From NCBI GenBank assembly GCA_947628695.1, contig CANRAV010000004.1, forward strand, positions 57,517 through 121,516: a DNA stretch of 64,000 nt, read 5' to 3'. This stretch comes from an uncultured Clostridia bacterium (GTDB taxonomy: Bacteria; Bacillota; Clostridia; Oscillospirales; CAG-382). Numbering within the stretch: the stretch's first letter is position 1; the number at the start of each line of letters is the position of its first letter. The notes under the pieces were generated by a model. The model was given only the letters and a program-made list of their open reading frames with translations, ran no database searches and was not told where the DNA came from. Position numbers and translations under genes: made by a program. This document shows positions 51,341-58,101 of this stretch, piece by piece.

Positions 51341-51481
51341 ATGGAAAGAGAAATCGAAATCCCGGCGCAGCTTGCAGAACCGCTTCTGCTCTATGCCGCC
51401 GAAACCGGGCTGTCAGTAGAGGAAATCGTTGAGACGGCATTCAGAAATTATATGAAAAAGGGAGATGAGCATTATGCCTGA
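51341..51481 (+). CDS. Small ribbon-helix-helix-like protein
   Basis: A 46-residue reading frame (EIPAQLAEPLLLYAAETGLS then VEEIVETAFRNYMKKG) with the strand-helix-helix pattern of Arc/CopG DNA-binding proteins. It overlaps the start of the next, larger RHH-type gene by 8 nt, as in many tightly packed mobile-element operons. Too short for routine gene calling. Confidence 0.6.
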   Translation: MEREIEIPAQLAEPLLLYAAETGLSVEEIVETAFRNYMKKGDEHYA

Positions 51482-52004
51482 CGGTGAGAAAAAAGGAATT
51501 ACGGTACGAATCGACGCCGACCTCCACGCAGAAGTCAGCCGGTACCTAAAGGATCACGGGATGACGATGGCGGAATTCGTCACCCTTGCTTTGAATGACG
51601 AACTCCATCCGCAAATAAATCAGAAAGAAGGACAGAACATGGAAAAGATGAGAACGATGGCGTTTCAGGTGCCGGAGGATTTGTTCCAGAAAATCAAGGA
51701 CTATCTGCACCGGAACGGAATGTCGCAGAAGGAATTTGTGATCGGGCTGATCGAACGGGAGATTGAGCGAGATCTGACCGAGCGTGAAGCCCACAGCGAG
51801 GCGTTTGAAGCCGCTGACGGACAAAACGAGGAAGTACCCGCGGGGCAGGAGGAAAACGCCGCTGTGGGCGACGGTGAGGGCGTGTCCGACGAGGACGAGG
51901 AAATCGAGGAAGAAGATACGGAATCGGAGGACGAAGAAGAAGCTGAGGATGAGGGCGAAGAAGAAACCGAGGACGAAGACATGGGCCCCGTCATGCAGAT
52001 GTAA
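51474..52004 (+). CDS. Double ribbon-helix-helix protein with long acidic tail
   Basis: A 176-residue protein. Residues 5-45 (GITVRIDADLHAEVSRYLKD then TMAEFVTLALNDEL) and about 60-100 (MAFQVPEDLFQKIKDYLHRN then SQKEFVIGLIEREI) are two RHH DNA-binding domains in tandem; the last ~65 residues are almost all Glu and Asp and end in DMGPVMQM. ATG 51474 fits the GGGAG upstream better than ATG 51465. Probably an element transcription or transfer regulator; the acidic tail may mimic DNA. Confidence 0.72.
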   Translation: MPDGEKKGITVRIDADLHAEVSRYLKDHGMTMAEFVTLALNDELHPQINQKEGQNMEKMRTMAFQVPEDLFQKIKDYLHRNGMSQKEFVIGLIEREIERDLTEREAHSEAFEAADGQNEEVPAGQEENAAVGDGEGVSDEDEEIEEEDTESEDEEEAEDEGEEETEDEDMGPVMQM

Positions 52005-52016
52005 GGCGGTGATAGA

Positions 52017-52706
52017 ATGGCATCGCTTACGATGGGAAGTTTGTTTGACGGGATCGGCGGCTTCCCTCTGGCGGCGGTGCATAATGGGATCGTCCCTGTG
52101 TGGGCAAGCGAAATCGAAGCCTTTCCCATCGAGGTGACACGGCTGCGATTTCCCGATATGGCCCATGTGGGCGACATCACAAAGCTGAAAGGTGCGGAGC
52201 TTCCTCCGGTGGACATCGTCTGCGGTGGCAGCCCGTGTCAAGACCTTTCTGTCGCCGGAGCGAGAGCCGGACTTGCCGGTGAACGCTCCGGTCTTTTTAT
52301 GGAACAAATCCGAATCGTGAAGGAGTTGAGAAATGCAGATGAACAGCGAGGACGAACAGCTCACGCTGTTCGACCAAGATTCATGGTATGGGAAAACGTT
52401 CCCGGAGCCTTCTCCAGCGGAGAACCGAAAAGCGAAGATTTCCGCATCGTCCTCGAAGAAACCGTCCGAATTGCGATACCTTCCGTATCAATTCCTCGAC
52501 CTTTCGCCGGACGCTGGGAATCTGCTGGGCGAATCGTATTGGGAGACACTTTCTCCTTGGCGTGGCGATGCCTCGATGCTCAATACTGGGGCGTCCCCCA
52601 GAGAAGAAAAAGAATCTTCCTTGTCGCAGATTTTGCAGGAGGACGTGCCGGGCAGATACTATTTGACCCCGAAAGCCTGTCGGGGGATCCTGCGCCGGGC
52701 GAATGA
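52017..52706 (+). CDS. C5-cytosine DNA methyltransferase, N-terminal half (motifs I-VIII)
   Basis: A 229-residue protein carrying the AdoMet-binding motif I SLFDGIGGFPLA, the catalytic motif IV GGSPCQDLSVAGARAG with the nucleophile Cys, motif VI MVWENVPGAFSS, and motif VIII WGVPQRRKRIFLVADF. It stops where the target-recognition domain and motifs IX-X should follow. These are encoded by the next gene, which begins inside this one in the +1 frame and overlaps it by 374 nt. The active enzyme is therefore either a two-subunit complex or a +1 frameshift product. Typical whole enzymes are 350-450 residues. Confidence 0.87.
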   Translation: MASLTMGSLFDGIGGFPLAAVHNGIVPVWASEIEAFPIEVTRLRFPDMAHVGDITKLKGAELPPVDIVCGGSPCQDLSVAGARAGLAGERSGLFMEQIRIVKELRNADEQRGRTAHAVRPRFMVWENVPGAFSSGEPKSEDFRIVLEETVRIAIPSVSIPRPFAGRWESAGRIVLGDTFSLAWRCLDAQYWGVPQRRKRIFLVADFAGGRAGQILFDPESLSGDPAPGE

Positions 52707-53886
52707 GCGAGGCAAAGAGCTACCCGAAAAACTCAAACGGGCGCTGGAAATACAGGCAGGAATCACTTTGCCCGACGGAAAAAGCACAGAATTGGAAGCA
52801 TATCACATCAATCAGCGAGATGAGGGCATCGACTTGCACGGTGTTTCGGGAGCGTTAATGGCTACCGGCAATATGCAGATGCAGACCTTCGTAACACAGG
52901 AAAATTCGGAATGCGCGGAAGGATTTGACGGTTACAACGGCGATTTGACCGGCGCTGTGTCGGCAACGCTCGGTGTCAACTGCGGAATGTCCACCGGTCG
53001 CAACGGGATCATACAGCCCACCGCATTTGCGGCAAACCAGCGGGACGAAGTCAGAGATTTGCATGATGTGGCGGGCGCTTTGTGCGCCCATCCAAGCGTA
53101 AAACAGCAGACGTTCATCGCTGCCGGATTCTGTGCGGGAGCCGCTCCGTCTGCTGGAGGGATTGGTTATTCGGAAGAAATCGCCCCCACGCTGAAAGCCG
53201 CCGAAAGCGGAACGAATATGGTGCCAAGCGTCTTGTGTCTCAACGATCAGGGAGGCAATGTCATGGATTGCAGCCTCGATGTATCCGGAGCACTTCGTGC
53301 GCAGGAACACGGACACCAACCGCTGGTCTACGAAAATCACGGCATTGACGCCCGCTACACCGGACCACATGAGGTTGCTCCGACCATGTCCGCACGATAT
53401 GGCACGGGCGGCAACAATGTTCCGCTGGTGGAACAGGATTCCGTTCTTTGCATCGCCGGCAATACCATTGACCGCCAACCGCAAAACGGCGGCAACGGCT
53501 TGGGCTGTCAGGAGGATATCGCCTACACCCTCACGGCGACCGACCATCATGCCGTCTTCAACCGCCAGCGAGTGGATGATGCGGAGGTTTTCGGACAAAG
53601 CCAGTTTGCAAATTATGCGCCTGGCTGTTCGACTCTCCGCGCACAGGGCGGAGATCACGGCGGCGGGAGTGAAAATCTTGTGACTGAATCGGGCAATGAC
53701 CATTGCCGTCTCATTCGCCGCCTGACACCGTTGGAATGCGAACGGCTGCAAGGCTTCCCTGATGGTTGGACGGACATTCCCTCCGCCTCGGATGCCGCAA
53801 GGTACAAGGCGCTGGGCAACAGCGTCGCCATCCCCTGTGTGGACTATGTCCTGCACGGAATTGCGCTGGCGCTGCATATAGGATAA
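52333..53886 (+). CDS. C5-cytosine methyltransferase C-terminal half with overprinted N-terminal region
   Basis: A 517-residue protein. The last ~60 residues hold motif IX RRLTPLECERLQGFPDGW and motif X YKALGNSVAIPCVDYVL. The middle is a repetitive, Gly-rich target-recognition-like region (SGALMATGN, TGAVSATLG, AGALCAHPS, SGALRAQEH). The first ~125 residues (LTLFDQDSWYGKTFPEPSPA, ESSLSQILQEDVPGRYYLTP, KACRGILRRANERGKELPEK) belong to a family I know from phage and element genes, yet they are the +1 frame of the methyltransferase motifs VI-VIII. ATG 52333 has its own ideal AAGGAG (52320-52325, 7 nt away), supporting separate translation. Confidence 0.8.
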   Translation: MQMNSEDEQLTLFDQDSWYGKTFPEPSPAENRKAKISASSSKKPSELRYLPYQFLDLSPDAGNLLGESYWETLSPWRGDASMLNTGASPREEKESSLSQILQEDVPGRYYLTPKACRGILRRANERGKELPEKLKRALEIQAGITLPDGKSTELEAYHINQRDEGIDLHGVSGALMATGNMQMQTFVTQENSECAEGFDGYNGDLTGAVSATLGVNCGMSTGRNGIIQPTAFAANQRDEVRDLHDVAGALCAHPSVKQQTFIAAGFCAGAAPSAGGIGYSEEIAPTLKAAESGTNMVPSVLCLNDQGGNVMDCSLDVSGALRAQEHGHQPLVYENHGIDARYTGPHEVAPTMSARYGTGGNNVPLVEQDSVLCIAGNTIDRQPQNGGNGLGCQEDIAYTLTATDHHAVFNRQRVDDAEVFGQSQFANYAPGCSTLRAQGGDHGGGSENLVTESGNDHCRLIRRLTPLECERLQGFPDGWTDIPSASDAARYKALGNSVAIPCVDYVLHGIALALHIG

Positions 53887-53910
53887 ATACAAACGAAAGG
53901 AAAGGAAAAA

Positions 53911-54252
53911 ATGGGAAGTATGGAAACACCCGAAAAATACGATGTTATCGAGGTACTTGGTCAAACGGCGCTGTTTAGCAACGACCGGATCGCGCAGGAA
54001 GATCTGCCGGATGGATTATACAAATATGATTTACGCCACGGCGATTTGGGAGATTTTGTTTCGGTTGAACTGCGGGTGGCTGTGAACCATGCCGGAACCA
54101 TTATCACAAAAGAACCGATAGACTTCGGAGAAGCCGGATATATTTCCTTCGATGACGATTCCTCTCCGAATTTTCTCGGTGAGGAAATGACCGCTGAAGA
54201 ATATGCAAATACGGACTTTTCACAAAATGAAGGGATGGAAATGAAATTATGA
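53911..54252 (+). CDS. LPD28-like element protein
   Basis: A 113-residue protein (YDVIEVLGQTALFSNDRIAQ, LPDGLYKYDLRHGDLGDFVS) resembling the large-polyvalent-protein-associated domain LPD28 that occurs alone or fused in conjugative elements of gut bacteria. It ends in EGMEMKL, and the following protein ends in EEMEMKL, a shared tail in this operon. Overlaps the next gene by 4 nt. Function unknown. Confidence 0.68.
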   Translation: MGSMETPEKYDVIEVLGQTALFSNDRIAQEDLPDGLYKYDLRHGDLGDFVSVELRVAVNHAGTIITKEPIDFGEAGYISFDDDSSPNFLGEEMTAEEYANTDFSQNEGMEMKL

Positions 54253-54836
54253 GCGTGAAATCAATCACTACAGAGGAACTACGCCGGATGGACGGCGCAG
54301 AGGGACTGATTCTGCAAGGCTGCGGCGGCGATCCACAGGAGTGGGTGGACGGAATCAATGATTTACTGACAGAGGAAGGCATCCTGCTGGACGGGACGAA
54401 ATTTCACGATTGCTCCACTTTCAGGCATGACGGCCTGACCTGCCTGCTGTTTCCGTTCAGCGACGATGTGAAAATCGACACCGGGAAACTGGCGATGTGG
54501 CGATTGCAGACCCACGGAGATTTCGGCGGGACATGGCTTTCGGATTATGTTCCGAACCGACTCGGTGGTTTTATTTCGGCGGAACAGGAGCAGAAAACCC
54601 GAAAGCCGGACTGTCCCCTCATTGGGCAGGACGGAAACATTTTCAACCTGTTGGGACTTGCCGCCCGTACTCTGCGTGAAGCAGGACTTGACGAGCAGGC
54701 GAAGGAAATGTGCGGCCGCATCCGAGAATCAGGCAGCTATGACCAAGCCCTCGGCATCATCGGAGAGTATGTCAATATCACCTCGGCAGACGATATGGGC
54801 GAGGACGAATCGGAAGAAATGGAGATGAAATTATGA
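54249..54836 (+). CDS. Element-borne conserved protein, unknown function
   Basis: A 195-residue protein of a family found in Tn1549-like elements. N-terminal GLILQGCGGDPQEWVDGIND, central KLAMWRLQTHGDFGGTWLSD, then a C-terminal KPDCPLIGQDGNIFNLLGLA and QALGIIGEYVNI module that is often fused to antirestriction-type proteins. No enzyme motif. Overlaps the genes on both sides by 4 nt, so it is part of one translational unit. Confidence 0.65.
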   Translation: MSVKSITTEELRRMDGAEGLILQGCGGDPQEWVDGINDLLTEEGILLDGTKFHDCSTFRHDGLTCLLFPFSDDVKIDTGKLAMWRLQTHGDFGGTWLSDYVPNRLGGFISAEQEQKTRKPDCPLIGQDGNIFNLLGLAARTLREAGLDEQAKEMCGRIRESGSYDQALGIIGEYVNITSADDMGEDESEEMEMKL

Positions 54837-54985
54837 GCGAGCTGTTATTCTTTCTGCTGGGCATGATGTTCGGCGGCTTCGTGGCGCTGGTGACGCTATG
54901 CTGCCTGCAAATCAACCGCATCCGCAAGTATGAGGCGGAAATCCGAAGGCTTCGGCAGAAAACCAGACAATACGAAGAAAATTAA
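54833..54985 (+). CDS. DUF3789-like small membrane protein
   Basis: A 50-residue protein (SELLFFLLGMMFGGFVALVT, then LQINRIRKYEAEIRRLRQ) with one N-terminal transmembrane helix and a charged helix. This is the pattern of DUF3789 proteins of integrative elements. It overlaps the previous gene by 4 nt and is followed by a terminator. Below the usual length cut-off for gene calling. Confidence 0.7.
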   Translation: MSELLFFLLGMMFGGFVALVTLCCLQINRIRKYEAEIRRLRQKTRQYEEN

Positions 54986-54989
54986 ACGG

Positions 54990-55031
54990 CCGGTATCAAT
55001 CGTTTCGGGAGCGATGGATACCGGCTTTTTT
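54990..55031 (+). terminator. Terminator after the DUF3789-like gene
   Basis: CCGGTATC-A-ATCG, loop, CGAT-G-GATACCGG and CTTTTTT. Together with the CCCGAAACGGTTG sequence just after it, it echoes the 49978-50025 hairpin. Confidence 0.75.
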
Positions 55032-55097
55032 GTTTCCCGAAACGGTTGACGCCCCGTGAAAGCGAGGTGATCTCCCATCAAATCCCCGGTATCCTGG

Positions 55098-56054
55098 GTG
55101 GGCAACAAAACGTCCATCCTCCACATTCTGTACGCCCTGTTTCCGCTTTCCTACGAGCGGTATATCGAACCCTTCGGCGGAAGCGGCTCGGTTCTGCTGG
55201 GCAAGCCGTGGCAGGACAGCTTCGAGGTGTTCAATGATTACAACGGCAACCTCGTGAATCTGTTTCGCTGTATGCGGGATCGCCCGCTGGCGTTCATCCG
55301 GGAGCTGGGCTTTTTGCACCTCAACTCCCGTGACGATTTCAAAACGCTCAAACGCTTTTTCCGCAAGGAGGAATTTGACAACACATTTTTGCAAGAGGAA
55401 ATGAAGCTGACTGACATTCTCCTCCCCAAGCTGGAAGCGGCCGAGGTGCGGGAGTTGATGCAAGCTGCAAATCAGAATCACGACCTGCGCCGCGCCGCCA
55501 TGTTCCTAAAACTTATCCGCTACAGCTATTCCAGCGGCGGAAAATCTTACGCCTGCCAGCCGTTCAACCTGCGAAGCCTGTTCGGGCTAATCGAAGAATT
55601 CAGCAGACGGTGCGAGAACGTCATCATTGAAAACCAAGACTTCGAGGTTCTCATCAAGCACTACGACCGCCCCGGCGGATTTGTCTACTGCGACCCGCCG
55701 TACTTCTCCAGCGAATATGTTTACGATTGCGAATTCACATGGGAAGACCACTTGCGCCTGCACCGCACACTGACCGGGGCAAAGAGCAAATTCCTGCTCT
55801 CCTACAACGACTGCCCGGAGATACGAGAATTGTACGACGGCTGTTCGTTCTTCGACTTTCGCCGTATCCACAGCATGGTGCAGAAATACGAGGCGGGCAA
55901 GGAATTCCCCGAACTGCTGATCGCCAACTACGACCTGTACGAACGGCAGAGAGAACGAGGCAATCAGCTCACGCTGTTTGATATTTTCGACGAGCCATAC
56001 GATTACGAGAAAATTTTGAAGGAGGCAATCATTTCATGCAAAGGAAAAAGGTAA
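55098..56054 (+). CDS. D12-class N6-adenine DNA methyltransferase (Dam-like)
   Basis: A 318-residue adenine methylase. The AdoMet motif lies in ERYIEPFGGSGSVLLGK, the catalytic motif IV is YCDPPYFSS, and the middle is a target-recognition region. The family normally begins with a K-S-P-x-S-W-x-G-K segment; here the codons for that segment (IKSPVSWVGNK) start at ATC 55077, which stands 8 nt after GAGGTG exactly where an ATG is expected. GTG 55098 is the first accepted start codon but would lose seven conserved residues. Probably protects the element from restriction or regulates its transfer. Confidence 0.83.
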   Translation: MGNKTSILHILYALFPLSYERYIEPFGGSGSVLLGKPWQDSFEVFNDYNGNLVNLFRCMRDRPLAFIRELGFLHLNSRDDFKTLKRFFRKEEFDNTFLQEEMKLTDILLPKLEAAEVRELMQAANQNHDLRRAAMFLKLIRYSYSSGGKSYACQPFNLRSLFGLIEEFSRRCENVIIENQDFEVLIKHYDRPGGFVYCDPPYFSSEYVYDCEFTWEDHLRLHRTLTGAKSKFLLSYNDCPEIRELYDGCSFFDFRRIHSMVQKYEAGKEFPELLIANYDLYERQRERGNQLTLFDIFDEPYDYEKILKEAIISCKGKR

Positions 56055-56299
56055 ACGAATATCTGCTTCTCTCCATTCCGCTGGATATGTTGGAGGAAGC
56101 GGGGATCAGCGAGGAAAGCGTCATCCAAATGAGCGCGGCGGGTGGGAAAATCCTCATCGAAGCGGTCAGCCGTGACGATGCGGAGAACTTCATGTGCGAC
56201 GGCGACTGTGAGAGCTGCCCGCTCAATACGACCGACTGCGACGGGGACTGCGAAAGCTGTCCCTGTTCGGAATACTGCGAGGAAAGCGAGGTGAACTGA
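56036..56299 (+). CDS. AbrB-like protein with cysteine-rich tail
   Basis: An 87-residue protein. The first half (YLLLSIPLDMLEEAGISEES then IQMSAAGGKILIEAV) is a divergent AbrB/SpoVT-type hairpin domain; the second half carries nine cysteines in CDGDCESCPL and CDGDCESCPCSEYC repeats that could bind metal. It overlaps the adenine methylase by 19 nt and lies 1 nt before the next AbrB-type gene. Confidence 0.63.
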   Translation: MQRKKVNEYLLLSIPLDMLEEAGISEESVIQMSAAGGKILIEAVSRDDAENFMCDGDCESCPLNTTDCDGDCESCPCSEYCEESEVN

Positions 56300-56300
56300 C

Positions 56301-56594
56301 ATGACGATGTACCGAATCCTCGGCAAGCGAGGACGCATTACCATTCCGTTTGAGATTCGACAGCGGGTGGGGTTTTCGTACAATGATGTTCTTTCCTTCT
56401 CCGAAAGCGCAGACGGCAAGAGCGTCACGGTGACCCGTGAGAAGATCTGCGACAACTGCAAAGGGGCGGCCGTCAAAGAGCCACCGGCAGAGGTCTCGCT
56501 CTTCGATTTTCTGAACAACCTCTCCCCGGAACAGCAGAGAGCCGCCCTTGTGCATCTGTCGGTGCAATGGGCGCAGCGGCAGACAAAAATATAG
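56301..56594 (+). CDS. AbrB/SpoVT-type DNA-binding protein
   Basis: A 97-residue protein with a standard AbrB domain (YRILGKRGRITIPFEIRQRV) and a C-terminal tail with one CxxC (CDNCKG) and a helical LFDFLNNLSPEQQRAALVHL segment. It follows a related cysteine-rich AbrB protein, so the two may form a heteromeric regulator of the element. Confidence 0.75.
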   Translation: MTMYRILGKRGRITIPFEIRQRVGFSYNDVLSFSESADGKSVTVTREKICDNCKGAAVKEPPAEVSLFDFLNNLSPEQQRAALVHLSVQWAQRQTKI

Positions 56595-56615
56595 AACAGT
56601 AGGAGGTAAAACACT

Positions 56616-57011
56616 ATGCCAACCAAGAAAAGCGTCAAAACCGCATCCAAGCAAAACCGTCAGGACTACCCGACCGTATCCGTCCGCATCGACCGGATGG
56701 TAGACCGAGAGGATTCCAAGGTCAAGGCATACGCCAGCGCCAACATCGGCGGAGCGTTCGCCATCCACGGCATCCGTGTGGTGGATTCGCAGAAAGGACT
56801 GTTCGTACAGATGCCCCAGCGCAGCTATGAGAAGGACGGCGCAACCAAGTACGAGGACATCTTCCACCCCATCACGGCGGACGCCCGAACGGAACTGAAC
56901 AGCGCCGTGCTGTCGGCCTATGAACAGCGTCTGCACATGGAGGAAGACGAGGCGCAGGACATGACAGAGCCGGACGAGGACGAAGCCCCCGCTTTTGAGC
57001 AGAGTATGTGA
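56616..57011 (+). CDS. SpoVG-family protein
   Basis: A 131-residue protein whose first 100 residues follow SpoVG (VSVRIDRMVDREDSKVKAYA, then GGAFAIHGIRVVDSQKGLFV and MPQRSY), a site-specific DNA/RNA-binding fold. It has an acidic extension. Copies like this are common in conjugative elements of Clostridia, apart from the chromosomal spoVG. GGAGG precedes the ATG. Confidence 0.85.
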   Translation: MPTKKSVKTASKQNRQDYPTVSVRIDRMVDREDSKVKAYASANIGGAFAIHGIRVVDSQKGLFVQMPQRSYEKDGATKYEDIFHPITADARTELNSAVLSAYEQRLHMEEDEAQDMTEPDEDEAPAFEQSM

Positions 57012-57137
57012 CTTTTCTGATAAATTTTTCGGTTTCCGCCCATTCTCTCTGGACTTTTGCGGTTTTTTCGGTATGCTGGTAGGTGATGAAAGGCGCAAAG
57101 CCGAAAAAACAGACGGTGCGCCGGAAAGGAAAAGACC

Positions 57138-58010
57138 ATGAAAACGAAAATCATCCCCGTCCTGCTGCTGACAGCGGCGATCCTCACCCTCGCGGGGTGC
57201 GAAAAGGCGGAGCCGAACACAGAAAGCCGACAAGCCCTGCTCACCTCTGCAACCGAAAGCACAGCAAAGCATGAAACAGACGGTACGAGCGGCGAAATCG
57301 AATTGGAAGCACCGGCAGAAAAGGAAGAAAGCGAAGCTGCCCCAACCGAAGATGCGCCGGATACGACTATAGCGCCAACCGAGCCGGATGCACCTCCGAC
57401 GCCGCAGACGCCCACGGAGTCCGAGCCTGCGGAAAGCGACCCGCCGCAAACCGAGCCACCGAAAACCGAGCCACCCAAGGCCGAGCCGGACAAGCCGGTA
57501 ACGGAGACTCCAAAGCAGGAAGAACCCACACCGACACAACCGTTGAAGCCCGAACCGACAGAACCCGTGACCGAACCTCCAAAGCAGACGGAGTCTCCGA
57601 AAACTGAGCCTCCTGTTACGACCGAACCCTCAAAGCCTACAGAACCGCCCGTAACGGAAGAACCGCCTGCACCCGAAGAACCGGAACCGCCGAAAGAACC
57701 GACACAGGCGGACTTCGACCGGATCATCGCTGAAGTCAGAGCCTACGCCGAAAGCTACCGGGATAAGGACTTCACCTTCGAATGGAAGGAAGAAATGGAG
57801 TTTTCGTGGGAGGTCGGTTGGTTCGGGACGCCACGCATCCGCTACGAAGGGATCGACGGAACGATTGAAATGCTCAAATACCATGTGGACAAAATCTACA
57901 AAACAAGTACCGACCCGAAATATGGACTCAAATCGGATCGGATGCCCTACAAGGTGGTGCAGATCACCGTGGACGGCGACATCGCGTTCGCTGTGATCTA
58001 CGGCGGATAA
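57138..58010 (+). CDS. Element-borne lipoprotein with Pro/Glu/Thr stalk
   Basis: A 290-residue lipoprotein. The signal MKTKIIPVLLLTAAILTLAG ends in a lipobox with Cys21. Residues about 60-190 are a low-complexity stalk of Pro, Glu, Thr and Lys repeats (TEPPKTEPPKAEPDKP pattern), expected to cross the cell wall, followed by a ~100-residue globular domain (TFEWKEEMEFSWEVGWFGTP, MPYKVVQITVDGDIAFAVIY). The 126-nt gap before it has no clear promoter. A role at the mating surface is likely but unproven. Confidence 0.75.
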   Translation: MKTKIIPVLLLTAAILTLAGCEKAEPNTESRQALLTSATESTAKHETDGTSGEIELEAPAEKEESEAAPTEDAPDTTIAPTEPDAPPTPQTPTESEPAESDPPQTEPPKTEPPKAEPDKPVTETPKQEEPTPTQPLKPEPTEPVTEPPKQTESPKTEPPVTTEPSKPTEPPVTEEPPAPEEPEPPKEPTQADFDRIIAEVRAYAESYRDKDFTFEWKEEMEFSWEVGWFGTPRIRYEGIDGTIEMLKYHVDKIYKTSTDPKYGLKSDRMPYKVVQITVDGDIAFAVIYGG

Positions 58011-58039
58011 TCGAACAACAAAATACAATATGGACGAAA

Positions 58040-58071
58040 GCGTCGTGATGAAAAAATCACGGTGCTTTTTT
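58040..58071 (+). terminator. Terminator before the adhesin gene
   Basis: GCGTCGTGAT / ATCACGGTGC hairpin followed by seven T. Confidence 0.7.
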
Positions 58072-58101
58072 CATATCTCAAAACAAAGAAAGGAAACGAA
58101 A

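Noticed and set aside
52017..53886. Simple sequencing frameshift in a single methyltransferase gene
   Set aside because: A point error would not create an ideal ribosome-binding site and ATG 374 nt before the break, nor a +1-frame N-terminus that resembles a known protein family; it remains possible only as an old natural frameshift.
56223..57539. 438-residue open frame on the - strand
   Set aside because: Antisense to the AbrB, SpoVG and lipoprotein genes; its Arg/Gly-rich repeats mirror the Pro/Glu stalk of the lipoprotein.
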